Source: Lasiosphaeris hirsuta (taxonomy: Eukaryota > Ascomycota > Sordariomycetes > Sordariales > Lasiosphaeriaceae). From it: a stretch of DNA of 64,000 bases. Positions 1 through 12,264 of the stretch are shown here, in pieces (within the stretch, counting starts at the first letter, position 1; every line of letters starts with the position of its first letter). The notes under the pieces are model-generated. The model did not search any database, had not been told where the DNA came from, and saw nothing but the letters and a program-made list of their open reading frames with translations. The position numbers and the translations under genes are program-made. The DNA lies in assembly GCA_030549175.1 (NCBI GenBank), contig JAUKUA010000001.1:6138001-6202000 (forward strand), read 5' to 3'.

Positions 1-435
1 CCTTACCACAACATCATATGCCCTCCCCTTTGCGGGGAACATTCTCTCCGGCCGCAAGTATTTTCCCAAGGGACCCTTCCATCTGGGCAAGTTTGGAATG
101 CCGGTCAACATCCTAGCCGTGCTTTTCATCATCCTGTTCAATATATTTTACTGCTTCCGTAAGTCTCTTCTTCCATTGTTAGTATTATATGGTTACTAAC
201 TCGCGACGCCCCCTCTCCAGCATATGCCCTCCCCACCACCGAGGAGACCATGAACTACAACGCTGTCATTCTTGTAGGAGTCGTTGCCCTCACTAGTATC
301 TGGTGGGTAGCACATGCCGTGCGACATTACCCTGGGCCGAAGGTCATGGCGCTTTACATTCACGATGATAGTGCCCTAGGGAGCGAGGTCTCTCCTGAAG
401 CTGGAGAGACTGTACCAGATAAGAAGGCTCAGTAG
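1..435 (+). CDS. APC-family amino acid/choline permease, C-terminal part
   Basis: This is the 3' end of a membrane permease; the 5' part lies outside the window. The exons are 1-158 and 221-435, with a 62-nt GTAAGT...CAG intron, and they join in phase as FPYALPTTEETMNYN. Two hydrophobic segments are visible: VNILAVLFIILFNIFYCF before the intron and AVILVGVVALTSIWWVAHA after it, followed by a short hydrophilic tail ending in DKKAQ. The words 'GRKYFPKGPFHLGK', 'FCFPYALP' and 'MNY' are typical of the fungal GABA permease/choline transporter branch of the APC superfamily (UGA4/HNM1-like), which moves amino acids or choline across the plasma or vacuolar membrane. The substrate cannot be told from this fragment. 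Confidence 0.8.
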
Positions 436-3400
436 GTACTGCTTAGACTTGGTATCGTGTGATGGGGAGGATCAAGCGGGCGGGAGATAGGCTGTCGGCC
501 GTGACACAGGATTACTGGGGTGCTGGGAACGCTGGAGTATTGTTATACCCTGGAATTGTTGGATGTGAAAGGTTTCTTGGATGGCTGATGTACCGAAGCT
601 ATGGCTATAATTTGGTAGGATAAAATATTCTTACAGTATCTACTCCAAGAAACGACGGGCAGGACGTGTGCTAATGGACTTAGTTCGGACGCTATCCCGT
701 TTCTCTTCTGGGCGGTGACTTTTGAGCTTACAAGTTCGTTCAGCTTGAGAGGTGGGCGTCATTCCGTACTGAACAAGAACCCAAGTATGATTATATGGCC
801 AAGTACGACTGTCAACCAGACCAGGGAGCTCAATTCCATGTTCATAACCTTTGTTTTGCTGTCTGAGCATCCTATCTATATCTTGACAGCTTCTCCTCAC
901 TAAACGAACGCGGGTAGGGACCGCATGCTTATAAAACTCTTAATCATGTTTCGGTTTTTGTTTTGGCTGCGTGGGATTTGTCGCGTATAGGTGTTACTTC
1001 AGGGCCCCCCCCTCTTTCCCGTTCCTTCTTCAAGTATCCGGTTTTGGACGCAGGACGCAGGACACAAGGCCACGGCACGATACACCACATGCTAGGAGTT
1101 TGTATTGAATGATCTGCCACAAGTCCAGAGCTCAGGGAGTATGCTGTTCCTGTTCCACAAGACCGTGAAAAGTACCGTGCATAGTGCTGCCTCCTTCCTG
1201 CTATGCATTGTATATACGTATTTTGTACGTAAGTCCATCATTCCCTTGCCCCCGTCCGTGTTACCATGGAGTCCGGCAGAGCAGGCGACAGATCACCGCA
1301 GAGTGGGTATACTGTCTTTCGAGGACAATGGCTGACAAGGAAGAGACGACAACATGCCAAACGCGGCCTGCTCCTGACTCACCGAAGAAGCTGACGATGC
1401 TCGAACGGCTATCAAGCCTTGTTTTGTTTCAACAACTAGTGTGGGAACCAGGGCCCCGCGAATGAGGGGCAAAGGTACCCATACGGAGACCAGAGTTGGT
1501 GGTTGCCATTTTCCCTTTAGAGCCTGCTGAGGTTAGGGGATGCCGAACGGCCGAAAAACGTCGGATATTTTTAGGGAAAACCCGACAGACCCTACGGATT
1601 GGGTCGGTGAAAAAGATAAGAAAATATCTGCAGTCGACTAGCAATCTAGACACCAACGCTAAGCAGTGCCACCTGCTACCGACTTGGCAACGCGAAATGA
1701 AGCTGATCGGGCCATGGGTATCTGAGAAAGCGGCTGCTGTTTGCGCTCCACCCGGGTCTGCAAGCAGGGGTTATGGAGAGTAGAATGCGAGCTCCCACTC
1801 TCACAATTTCACCAAGAGCTACTCACCTTGAAATTTCGCAGCGACTGTCTGTGTATATCCACAAAGGGGCCATATGTGATTGTGTAACGCGGAGGATAGC
1901 TTTTGCGGGGCGAACCCGGCCGCCCAGGGCAGCTCAAGCCTGGCAACTGTAACCGAGATCAAGCTTCATCGTCGACTTGCGCCTATCTTAGAATCGTGCG
2001 ATGGCAACGCTGTCGGGGTTAAACCACAACCCATTTGGAGGCGGAGGGAAAGGGGAAAACAGAACCCATGGCCGTCGGTGACGTGACGTCGTTCTTGCTT
2101 GGAACCTTGCTGGAGAATATCAGCCCGCTATCCGTATCAGCAAACCTAAAACTTCGGGTTAAGACATGCGGCCAACCAAAGCCAGGGTCCCGCGCTTCCT
2201 CCGCAGCCTGCCCGAGACACAAAGGCGTTCGGCTGGTCGGGGGCCTCGGTGGTTGAAAGTCTTCTCACGTTACACTATGTGTTGCAATTGTGATGCCAGG
2301 GTGCTGGCCACCTTGATCCTGTACCACGCTAGTAGCCACGTTCGGGTTTCTGGGCCCGGAATCTCCTCAACAGAGAGGGGGTGAGTGAACGCATCAACCC
2401 TCCCAGATTTGCGCTGTTTGCCTACGTACTATCCATTACATTGCACATTGAACAAGCAAACAGCCCACGAGACTAGGCTTGCTGATAGTCCGGTAGCTGG
2501 CTGGATAAGATGTGTTTCCAATCTCCCCCAAGTACCCAGGATGTTCCTTGCAAGTCACCGTAACGGAAAAAGGCGGTCAAACTTGGGGAGGCACGCCGTG
2601 TGCTGTCCGGCCGGGATTGGAACCCGAAACTAAGGTCCTTGGATACGCGGTGCGCCGAGGCATGCCAACGTGACGGGAGCTATGTAGCTGCTTCGGCAAT
2701 GGTATGTACATACCAAGAAACGGGTCCTGTAGTTTACTGGAATTCGGCAAGTCAAAACCACAGCAAATGCAATTTTGAACAAGGCCTCATAGTTTCTGTT
2801 AGCACAATACGTCAATTAGTAGGCATCGTCGGACCGCAAGAAATGAATGGGTCGCGACAGGCGTTTGGTGAGCTTGCAGAGGCACGTCAGTCACCCATGA
2901 AGGGGATTTGGGGGAGGAGGAAGGAGGGGGGGGCGGAGGACGGGGGTCTTCCTGTGTGTCTCGCTCTGTTGTTGGAAGGAGAAAGATTTGGCGGGGCGCA
3001 GGTCGGTTGTCCCAGCCTGCCGGTAACGAATGACAGCCTAGAAAGTCAACATCTCCAGGGGTCAGTCTGCTTGGCGGTGACCCACAGCACCTACCAAATA
3101 CAGGTCGGCAGCTCGAGTCAGAGAGCCTGGCAGCTCGAGCGCTGGTCGGCTGGCAGACGGTCGGAGCCAAGCGGCTCATCTCCGACTAGAGAAGATGTGG
3201 TGTACGCTGCGTGCATGGGGATGTACGCAGTACTGTGTTGTGATAACTAGCCGATACTCCAGTCACATTCGCCGCCAGTCCATGGAAAACCCCTCCGAGC
3301 TATGGGAATCCGTGCGGAGTGTGTGTCTGTGAGTCTGTCCCGGTTGCCTATCTAGAAGACCGAGCAGGAGGAGGCGGCCCCCAGCGCTGATGGGATTTTA

Positions 3401-6400
3401 GCGTTGTGATGAGATGCAGATTCGCCTGGTTGTGGCAGTGGGAGGCAATAAAGAGGGCAGGAAGAAGGGCCAGCTTGGCGTGCCATTCCTTCTCGGTCGG
3501 TCAGGTGTGTTGTTAATTTCGAGCGGCTCCTCTTTGCGGTTCGGGCTCGGGCAGCTTCAGCTTCCTTCATCGAGTCCTTGGGGTGTCTTGATTGGCTCGT
3601 TGTAGCCAGTTGGACCCGACAGTTTGGATCCGGTGTTACCCTGTCTTCGACCTTTCCTAACTTGTCATGCTCCATAGACTCGACAGGGTCATGGCTAGCA
3701 CCGAGGTACGCGACGAGCACTGCCCCTCTACTTTCCTGAGACATGTCCCTGCCAGCCAACCCTCTCACGTCTCTGAGCGATAACCTTGAGCGCTGTGCTT
3801 GGTCCTGGGGATGGCAGACGGAGATAGTTTTAGCTGGTTCTTTTTATTTCTATTCTTCGATAATCAGGTTTGCGTGAATTGCCGTGGTATTGCTCGCAAT
3901 TACCAGCCCCGAAGTCATCGTAGCATCGGGCAGCGGCTTATTAACCCTTTTTAAAATAGCCCACGGCTTTCTTTCGCTTTTTCGCGGCAAAGGCTGTTGA
4001 GCGACAGGCTAGGCGGGGCGAGTGAGACAATATCCATAGGATCCAAAGGTGGTGAAAATGCCTGCATGCATCACGCACCCCCTTGGGCATGTCAAGAGTG
4101 CCGCGGGGATACACTTGACAAGCAGATGAGAGTCGAATGTGTCGCGATCTAGCCTTGGGGGTGTCCATGATTGGACGGCAGTCGACAGAGATTGTTCTTG
4201 TCCGGTCGGTCCTCTCTGCCTGTGCCGCACTGCAGGAACATTGGCGGAATCGAACTATCCACTCGTACAGGTACCCCAGCCCTGTTGATGGCTCGTTGGC
4301 ACACTCGAAGGGCACTCGGTGACCAGCGCGCTTGTGTGCAGCAGCCGCTGGGAAGAAGGCTGTGCCTGCCAATGGTGAATAGCGCCGCTTAGTTGGCCGA
4401 CTCGCTTTGAAAAACCATGTTTCACCCACCGAGGAAGGGAATCGAGTACCGATCTGTAAGAATCTGGCTTGCCTGGGAAGCTGCATCCGAGAGATCGAAC
4501 AATAAGCATCGAGAGCGCGCCATTGGCGGCGCGGGCACTGGGAGGGGAGCCGGGCCGGGAGGTGGTTGACGGGAGCGGGAACTAGGAAGTGAGAGGGAGA
4601 AGGGTGGGCACCACCCGAGCCCAGCGTGATGAAACCAGGGCATTGGGTCGCTGAAGCCGCGTCTGCTGCCGCTGTACGTACTGTGTCCATCTTCGCGAAT
4701 GGCCGTGGCACCGACCGCAAGCACCGCACTGCGCTGTACCTCTGTACCGTACATGCGGTACAGTGCAAATCGGCGACTCCTGCTGTTGGCGGCAGCGCCG
4801 TCGGCCTCGGCCGTTAGGCTAGACATCCGTCTAGTCTCGGGCTGCCTTGCTCCTCTTTGTCAACTCTCGACGACGGGAGGCAAGACGCGGTTTGCCGCAA
4901 GCGCACTCTACCCTTGGCTCCAGCGTGTTTTGCCTGTACCGTACCTAGCTAGGCAAGGTAGGCAGGTAAGCACCTAAGGCAGGGGCAGGTGCCGGCCCAA
5001 GTCTACCTTGACGTGTCTACTCTCCTTTGCCGCGAGCTGCATCTTTAAGCAGTCAAATATTTAATGCCCCCATCACCCCAAACCCCACATTGTGAGGGAT
5101 AGTCGTGAACCTCCACCCGCGCTGCCTGAACTTGCCTTGCTGCCCAGGAAAGCCCGAATTTGGGTAGCTGAGGCGCTTGCACTCAAGTCTCAGGTCAGGG
5201 TGCCAGCCTTGCACATCCAACCGAGGTACCTACATTGGATATATGTACGCTCCAGTCCCTTGCGCGCAGGCCTTAAGCTTGAGACAGCACGATAGGTTGC
5301 TCCAGCTTCTTACCAACCACTTGGATCCGGCCAGACGATCCCAAGGTCGAGCCCCGTCATTCCCGTCTGCTCGTCAAAGGGATCGTCAATGGCACGCGCG
5401 AACAACAGGACCACCCAAATTGCCAGCGCATCAGACCCCAAAGACGGCCAGATCCGTTCCCTAGCAGCGCCAACGCCAGCACCAGCACCAGCACCAGCGA
5501 CCTCACGCGCAGTGGGTAGGGAGAGACTAGGGTGATTCCTTGCACGCTCCAGGGTCGCAGAGACCAGACGCAGAAACGCTGCAGGCCACCTCTTGCCCGT
5601 CAGCCTCCCCGGCATCATTGCGACGTCGGGCGTTATAAAGGCGCCCTGCCCCTTCCATTTTCGATCCACACAGACCTTGGCTCAACCGCATCGCATCGCG
5701 TCGGCCGCAATCTCCAGTGCCAGCAATTTAGCAATTTACCGCTGTCGACCATTGCTGCTCACCGTTCCAAACTTCTTGCATCTCTGCCGTGACGAGTCGC
5801 AAATTTCATCCCAGGTGAGTGACCAAGGGCCGAGGGGAGGGGAGGGGATGGATGCGATTCTCTTTTTGTGTCTTATTTTTTTTCCTCCGCCTCCCCAGCG
5901 TTTGGCAGTGGGGGTTTGGCGACGGCCTGGCGGGCTTCCTCTCGTTGGTGTTCTGTCATTCAGCCTTAGTCACTTCACGGATGTACTTTGATCTCCTTCG
6001 TCTTTTTACCCGAAACCTCACACCCACCCAACAAGCTCCCTCTGAGCCGTTCCTGGCCCCCCCCATATCAGATTGCCCTCCATCTTGCGGGACATGGATC
6101 GATCCAGGCATGCCAACCCAAACCAACCAACATGTTATTTCACCCCAGAACGGCCCCCATTCTTGAAGTGATTTCCTTTTCCAATACCTCCTCCTACTCT
6201 ACCTGGTCTGCAATGCGTGCGAACTGTGCATTCGTTGCTCTACCGTCGTAGACTGTACCCGGTCCTACCCTTCCCCTATCTCATGTTCAAGTGTTGATCA
6301 AGCGCGTTCTGACACGACCCCTCCAGCAACACTATCCCGCCAGCACGGTTGAGGCACGTGTGTATACAATTCCGTGGTCTGGGCGCTCTAGACAAGTTGC

Positions 6401-6486
6401 CTCGTCTGGGCATATTCTGCATATATAGCTCAGGGCAGTCTTCTTGAGACGCTCAACCAACATTGACGCCCCGCCCGAGCGTTGAG
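436..6486. other. Gene-poor stretch, 6 kb
   Basis: I find no coding region I can support here. Open frames occur on both strands, the longest being 275 codons on the minus strand at 3941-4768, but none has recognisable motifs or exon-like splice partners. The last 850 bases look different: a TATA-like element near 5633 is followed by pyrimidine-rich DNA and a consensus GTGAGT at 5816. They are probably the promoter and a long, intron-containing leader of the methyltransferase gene downstream. Confidence 0.5.
5633..5640 (+). promoter_or_regulatory. TATA-like element upstream of the LaeA-like gene
   Basis: TTATAAAG stands about 850 bp before the proposed start codon. It is followed by a CT-rich stretch and a GTGAGT donor at 5816, with a plausible acceptor (CTCCAG) near 6325. 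This fits a long leader with a spliced intron, which is common for fungal regulators. The assignment is inference; no transcript evidence is available. Confidence 0.35.
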
Positions 6487-7772
6487 ATGGACAGCCATCA
6501 GGCTGGAACCCACAGGTAAACAGGCCTCCCACCGAGTGAAGTCTCGAGAAGAATACACCAAGCACTTGCAACCACTGACCGCGTAACCTAAAAAGTAGCG
6601 AGCGGGGCCATCCGCCGCCGGTGCCTCGCGTCAATACTCAAGTCTACCAAGAGAACGGCCGATTCTATGGCACATTTAAAAAGGGGAAGTACATGTTTCC
6701 GGTTGACGAGGTAGGTTGCCATTCCCCGTCCCGAGTTGCCTGTATGTTACTTACTTCTTGCAGACGGAACTGGACAGGCTAGACATTTTCCACAAATTCT
6801 TCACGCTTCTGCGGCGGGACGCCTTTTTCAACGTTGCCCTGCATAACCAGGAGAGCCCCAAAATTCTAGACCTAGGGTGTGGCACTGGATTATGGGGGAT
6901 TGATGTAGCCGAGTAGGTTCCCTGTGCAATCGTCTGGACGCTGTATACTCATCTGCTCTTCTCATTAGGAGATTCCCCAAAGGAAAGCTCTTGGGCCTGG
7001 ATCTAAACTTGATTCAGCCCGAATAGTTAGTTGCAAGTCCCCCGATGACTGTGGTCCGTATTCTAAACTCCAAATAGCATTCCGCCAAACATACTATTTT
7101 TCCAGCGAGACATTGAACTGCCATGGCAGGATATGGACCCAGGTAGCTGGGATCTCATTCATATGCGTACCCTAAATGGAAGCATCGCCAACTGGCCAAA
7201 GCTCTACCAGGAGATTCACAGGTGAGCCCAAGCCCTCTACAGCACGGACACCCACACTGACCATCCTTAGGCATCTTAAACCCTACTATGGGTATATAGA
7301 GCAGGTGGAGATCGACTGGACGCCTCGCACGGATGATGGATCCTTGCCACCAAATTCTTTTCTTATGCAGTGGGCAGAGGAGCTGATGGATGCCATGGAT
7401 GGGTTCGACCGATCAATACGAGTCGACAGCAATCTTACCAAGCAGCGAATGATGGATGCTGGGTTTGTTGATCTCAACGAGGAAACCATCAAATTCGCTC
7501 TCAATGGGTGGCCAAACGACGCGCGCGGCAGAGAAATTGGCCGCTGGTTCAATCTTGGATTTACTCAAGGCATGCAGGCTCTCACTATGGCGCCTTTATC
7601 TCGGGGCCATGGCAAGACACATACCGAGATCATGGCCCTTATCGAAAAGGCCCTGGTCGAGGTCCGGTCACTCAAGGTGCATGCCTACTTCACGGTGTAA
7701 GTATTAACGCACTCACATCTTGATGCTCTGCTAACCAACTTCAGCCACATCTTCACTGGGAGGAGGCACTGA
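6487..7772 (+). CDS. LaeA-like SAM-dependent methyltransferase
   Basis: The predicted product is a class I SAM methyltransferase of the LaeA-like family. LaeA is a nuclear regulator of secondary metabolism and development that acts with velvet proteins, but most relatives have no known target. Exons: 6487-6515, 6599-6710, 6764-6912, 6969-7025, 7078-7221, 7271-7696, 7745-7772, giving 314 aa. All introns are GT-AG and in phase. Family signatures are YQENGRFYGTFKKGKY near the N-terminus, the SAM motif LDLGCGTGLWGID, 'WDLIHMRTLNGSIANW', 'GYIEQVEIDW', and a C-terminal 'HIFTGRRH' resembling LaeA's HIWTARRP. The 29-nt first exon and its ATG are the least certain part: the frame is open only back to a stop at 6576, and this exon is the nearest one that splices in phase. 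No biosynthetic gene lies beside it, and the N-terminus is shorter than in LaeA. It could be a paralogue rather than the LaeA orthologue. Confidence 0.75.
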
Positions 7773-10749
7773 TGAAAATACGGCCTATTCGCCCGCGCTG
7801 TGTGTCATTTAGCGTGCCTTGCGCAAGTCGAGGTTGACAGCACCACGCACGCCCAGCAAGACCCCAAACTTTCAGGGCTAATCACGTGCTCCATGCCAAG
7901 ATGGCCAGTCACCGGTTTTGTTCAAAGAAACAAATTATGCCAACGAGATTCAACTATAACGTCGGGTACCGCTCTCAGTTCGTGCCCCTCGACCCGCTAG
8001 CGTGAAATACGCTACATTGGCTAGGTTGTGCTGGATTGCTCGGAGGAACGGGTCGTGCTGAGCTTCTGTGGGAATGTTTCTCAACAAGTGTCTGTTGGTT
8101 GTGGAAAGGCGAAAAGCCAGGAAGGGGGTACATAATTTCCGTCTTGCTGCGGAAATTTGTGGCCGGGAGTCGAGCAGCGGTGCTGGACGCCTCCTCCACC
8201 ACCAGGTAACCGCTCCAAAACTCGGGATCCAGCCCAATCCGGAGCGCGTTGCCACCTCAGCTTACGGGCCTAGTTTGAGGATCATGCCGTGCAAGCTTCA
8301 TTAAGCCTGGAGGCCCATAATATACACATCGAGTCCACACTTTTTGCATGGCTCCGGTATCTTCACATCGACTTATCCCTCACAACACACGAATGTGCCT
8401 AGCCCGACCAATTGTCGCCGGGAGACACTTGCGGTGCGACCTAGGGTGATAGAGTTTTGTGACTAGACGGCATTCAGGGCTTGGAGTCCAAGCCACCGTC
8501 GTGACGGGAATTCCACGGCGTTGGCTCAGTCGGCCCTTGGACCTGCATGTTTCCTTGTTTATGGGTGGTCTTGGCCGATCTGAGGCCGTGCCATGCAGGG
8601 GATTGCTACACGCTTACAATATGGACCAAGTTTATACAGGGCCAGTATTGAGGCTGTGTTGAGCTACTACACACTCACGATTGTTGTTGAAAGCATATTG
8701 AGTTTTGAAAATTGCTGTTATCCATTGGCGGTCCACATGGCAGCTCATCGGCCTGTGATTTACTGGACTGATGGCAATTATGGGGCTACTGCGTGGACTT
8801 TCATGTTACCCTATCCTTTCGATCTGTCGGCGTATCGATGTGACAAATAGAGAGGGGTTATCCTCGTACAACCGCGTCAATGCCTCAGCTGAACCCGGCT
8901 ATTTGGTGTATACCATATGGGGGCACCAATAAGCTGTAACCAGAGCGTCTTCGGTGGGGGTTCGGCGGAATAGGAGACCAAAGGTCGAAGTCATTTTGTC
9001 CAGTGAGAACTGATTGAACCTATCGTCTGCTCGACTCTTGCACCGCGCGACCAATCAAGGCTGAAGGTCCCTCTGCCCCTTGCGGTAAAAGGGGGCGATG
9101 ATCATGTTTCCCTCTCGTCCGCTGCTCGCTTCTCCTGCACGAGGCATGTGTGTGCGTATGTATGCCCATGCGAAGATGAGTGTACGTAGCGGGTGGGTAT
9201 TGGTGTATATGTGGGAACCGGTGAGCTCCAATGTCAACATGTAGACGAGCCACAGAACCCCAACCCCCCCCCCCCCCCCCCTTCTTCCTTTTTCTGCTGC
9301 TACTACTAGTTGTTGCTGATGGTATACCCCGAGCTTGCTTTGGGGCACAGTGCTGTACCGTCGGGAATCTACCAATTTGAGCGTAGAGAAGGGGTGTCGG
9401 GACAATGTCCGAGAGGTCATAGCGACATATGGTCACCACCTCCTCGACCTATCCCCCTTCCTCACGTGCCACAGCCTGCTGTATACTCCTCCGTAATGGG
9501 GGGACAGTGCCGAGTAGTGAATCAAGACTAACATGGACTCCTGCTCAGACCTGGCCCGGTCCTCACATGCGGAGTCCAGCATCAGGTCCCTTCGGCAGGC
9601 CGCGTAACTGGGCCAACCCAGCCTTATCCCCCTCCCTCTCCCTCCTTCCCCTCTCCCCCCTCCTTCCCCGCTGCTCTTCCCCTACCCACACACCGACCCC
9701 GATCCACACGTAGCCATGACAAAGCCCCCTAGCCCATAAAGTAGCCCACATGAGCAGACACCAAGATGCATCATGCAGAGGCTGCATACTTGCACCAACC
9801 GCATCATCTACAGATGGAATAATAAGAGCAAGAAGAAGCAGAGTAGGCACAAAAGCGAGAAGCCAAGACACACCTACTAACGTGAGGATCGTGCAGCATG
9901 AGGTCACTTGATCTATTCTAGATCACCGACTCCTCTTTCTTTCTGACACCCCGTCATAATGAAATGCACACACAGTCTAGATTGTATCGAGTCCCGTGCT
10001 ACGGGACTGTCCTTCTGGCCGATAAGGAACAAAGCGTTTGGTATGCCCCATTCCCCCTACTTGCCAGGTAGATATGACAGCCCCGGTTGCTCCAGACATA
10101 GAGAAAGTAACAAACGGCAACAGCAGCAGCTGGTGTAGTGTTAGGCATGGCTGCAAGATAACGTGCAAGGGGCTGTCTTGGATAGTCACGGTAGACGATG
10201 ATGTATGTCCATATTGTAACAAAGAGCAAACACAGTAGATGGTAGGGAGGCTGGTAGCCCGGCGGCATTAGCCTCCTAGCAGAGCAAAGCTTGCGATTGG
10301 CACTTTAGCTAGGGATCGGTTAATTTGCTTTGACTGACCTTCATGCAGCGAGACACTGTAGTTGTACAGGACGAACAAATGAAAAAGTAACAAAATCGGG
10401 TTCCCCTCGACCGCCGAGAGAGGGAAAAATAAATATACAACGGGGACGAGGAAGGAACCGGTACCTCGAACCCTGCTCTCCCGGTTTTGCCCCTGGGCCG
10501 GACCTCTATCGTCGTTGGTGCCGGCTCTCTATAGTGTGGCCCACGTCTCTCTCGGTTTCGAGGTCCTGTCATAGCCGAAGGTCGGGGATTCTACAGTGGA
10601 CAGTCTCCGATACGCCTTGCTGTCTATCCCATTGACCTCCTCCGCCTCGGCTCTGCTCGCCTATTTCCCCAGCAATGGAGAGGATATTTGCTGGCGCCAC
10701 AGCGAGCTCACTAACTCCGCCAAGCAAAAAGAGAAGTTCCCACTATGGT
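7773..10749. other. Intergenic, no gene seen
   Basis: This 3-kb gap lies between the 3' ends of the LaeA-like gene and ATP20. I see only short open frames without motifs and an 18-C homopolymer. Nothing here is supported as a gene. Confidence 0.5.
9264..9281. repeat. Poly-C run (18 nt)
   Basis: Eighteen uninterrupted C residues are followed by a pyrimidine-rich stretch. Such a run is prone to replication slippage and to assembly length error. Confidence 0.95.
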
Positions 10750-11592
10750 CTAGTGGTGAGCGGCACCGCCCTCGCCGTGATAACCAATCAACTTAAATCT
10801 ACCGATCATCTCGCCAACCGTGAAGAAGCCCAGGCACTCAGCCGCCAAGACACCGCCAGCTGCCAACTGTGTCTTGTTGAGGTTCCGCACCCGCTGCAGG
10901 GGTGAGCCGGATGACGGAGCAGCCTTCTGTACGGTCTGTAAAAGGGTGCTGGGGTTCTGCACCTGCTTCCACAGGTTTTGGAAGTACGTCTGGAAGGTGG
11001 AGACGGGCCTATGCGTGAAAACGTAGTTAGTCAACAAATAATGGCTGGCCAGAGGCGTGGCCTGGCCCCTTGGAGTATTCGTCTCCCTTTCTGGTGAGCC
11101 TGGGGTACTTACGGCGGGGTCATGCTCTGGCCCTTGAACACGATCTTGGATAGCTCAAGGCTGACCTTGGAGTAGTAGAGGACGAAGGGGACTTGTCCTA
11201 AAGAGAGACGGTCAGCAACGCTGCAGCCACACCGGACGGCTTGCGCGTGGTGTGGTGTCGTCGTTGGGGACAACATCAACACCATGCGCAGTAGAGATAT
11301 ATTAGGGCGCCCTACGTTCAACAAAGGCAACCAACCGCCCTGTACGGCCACCCACGCGGCCCAGCGCACCTGAGACGCCCTTAGCGGCGTTAGCCAGGGC
11401 GGGACCCGCCGCCGCCGTAACGCGCGATAGACCCTCTGAGGCCTTGGCAGTGTATTCAGACGCGGTGCTCGATGCCTTGGACGCGGCCTGCTTGGCGGCC
11501 TCGGTGGCCTTTGTTGTGGAGGTGGACTCGAAGCGGACCATTTGGCGGCCCATCGAGAGGCCCGATCGCCTCGTCACTAGAGCGAACGACAT
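10750..11592 (-). CDS. atp20: Mitochondrial F1Fo ATP synthase subunit g
   Basis: This is subunit g of the mitochondrial ATP synthase, a small inner-membrane subunit needed for dimer formation and cristae shape. The minus-strand exons are 11592-11316, 11197-11113 and 11008-10750, joined in phase to 206 aa. The N-terminus is basic and serine/alanine-rich, as expected of a mitochondrial presequence, and is followed by an alanine-rich helical stretch (SKASSTASEYTAKASEGL). The conserved core includes GRTGRLVAFVERQVPFVLYY, KIVFKGQSMTPP and TFQTYFQNLWKQV, and the C-terminus has a membrane segment (LAAGGVLAAECLGFFTVGEMIGR) containing the GxxxG-like helix typical of subunit g. Its start lies 673 bp from the stop codon of lad1, which is on the same strand. 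Confidence 0.88.
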
Positions 11593-12264
11593 GGCTATTA
11601 CGGAGATGATGGGGGGATAATGGAGACGTGGCCTGCGACTGCGGGAGTCGATGATTATGGCTGCTGTCCGGGTCGGGAGGTGAGCGGGGGCGGATGACGG
11701 GCCGAGGCTTGAATTGTGGTCGTGAAGAGGATCGAATTGGAGAGGATATCGCGCAACGTCGAACGGAGATCGGAAGTCGAAAAATTGCGAAGCTCGGAAG
11801 ATTTCGAAAGTCGTTGGCCCAGCTTTCGGCAAAGGTTACAGCCAATGAGGGCTTCCAATTGGAAAGAATGTGGAGACATAGCTCGGGCCCCTTGTTAGGT
11901 ACCCATTGGAATAGCTGCTGCAGCCGCTATCACCCGCTGAATGACAGCTGAGCTCACCAAATCAAGGTTTGATCTGTCAAGATAAATTTCAACACCGACG
12001 TTCGACTTTGAGCAAATTTAATTACTTCCGAATACAACGGTGGCTATCATGAGATGATAAATTATGCAGCATCGAGAGTCGGAAGAGCGACACCGCCAAC
12101 ACGCGGCACATCGACATGTCGATGTAGGAATCAAAATAAATATGATGTTAAATTTTAACACTCTTTTAAGCCAATTCTATTACCCGCGCTCAACCCCACG
12201 ATGGTATGTATACCTTGCTCGCCTTGCACCCGCCCTATCTAGAACACGCTTCCTCCCCAGAGCC
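11593..12264. other. Intergenic: ATP20 promoter side and lad1 3' end
   Basis: This gap holds the ATP20 upstream region and the lad1 downstream region. A CCAAT motif is present at 11842-11846, and the half nearer lad1 (about 11960-12200) is A+T-rich. I see no gene. Confidence 0.5.

Noticed and set aside
2600..2640. tRNA-like T-arm on the minus strand (TCGGG-TTCCAAT-CCCGG)
   Set aside because: The stem and loop are good, but I could not find a matching 5' acceptor strand, a D-arm or an anticodon stem upstream on that strand, so no tRNA can be folded.
3941..4768. 275-codon minus-strand frame
   Set aside because: It has no domain, its composition is that of random GC-rich DNA, and it overlaps many other short frames on both strands.
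10741..10770. tRNA A-box-like sequence (GGTCTAGTGGTGA)
   Set aside because: It overlaps the stop codon and last codons of ATP20, and no B-box or cloverleaf follows.
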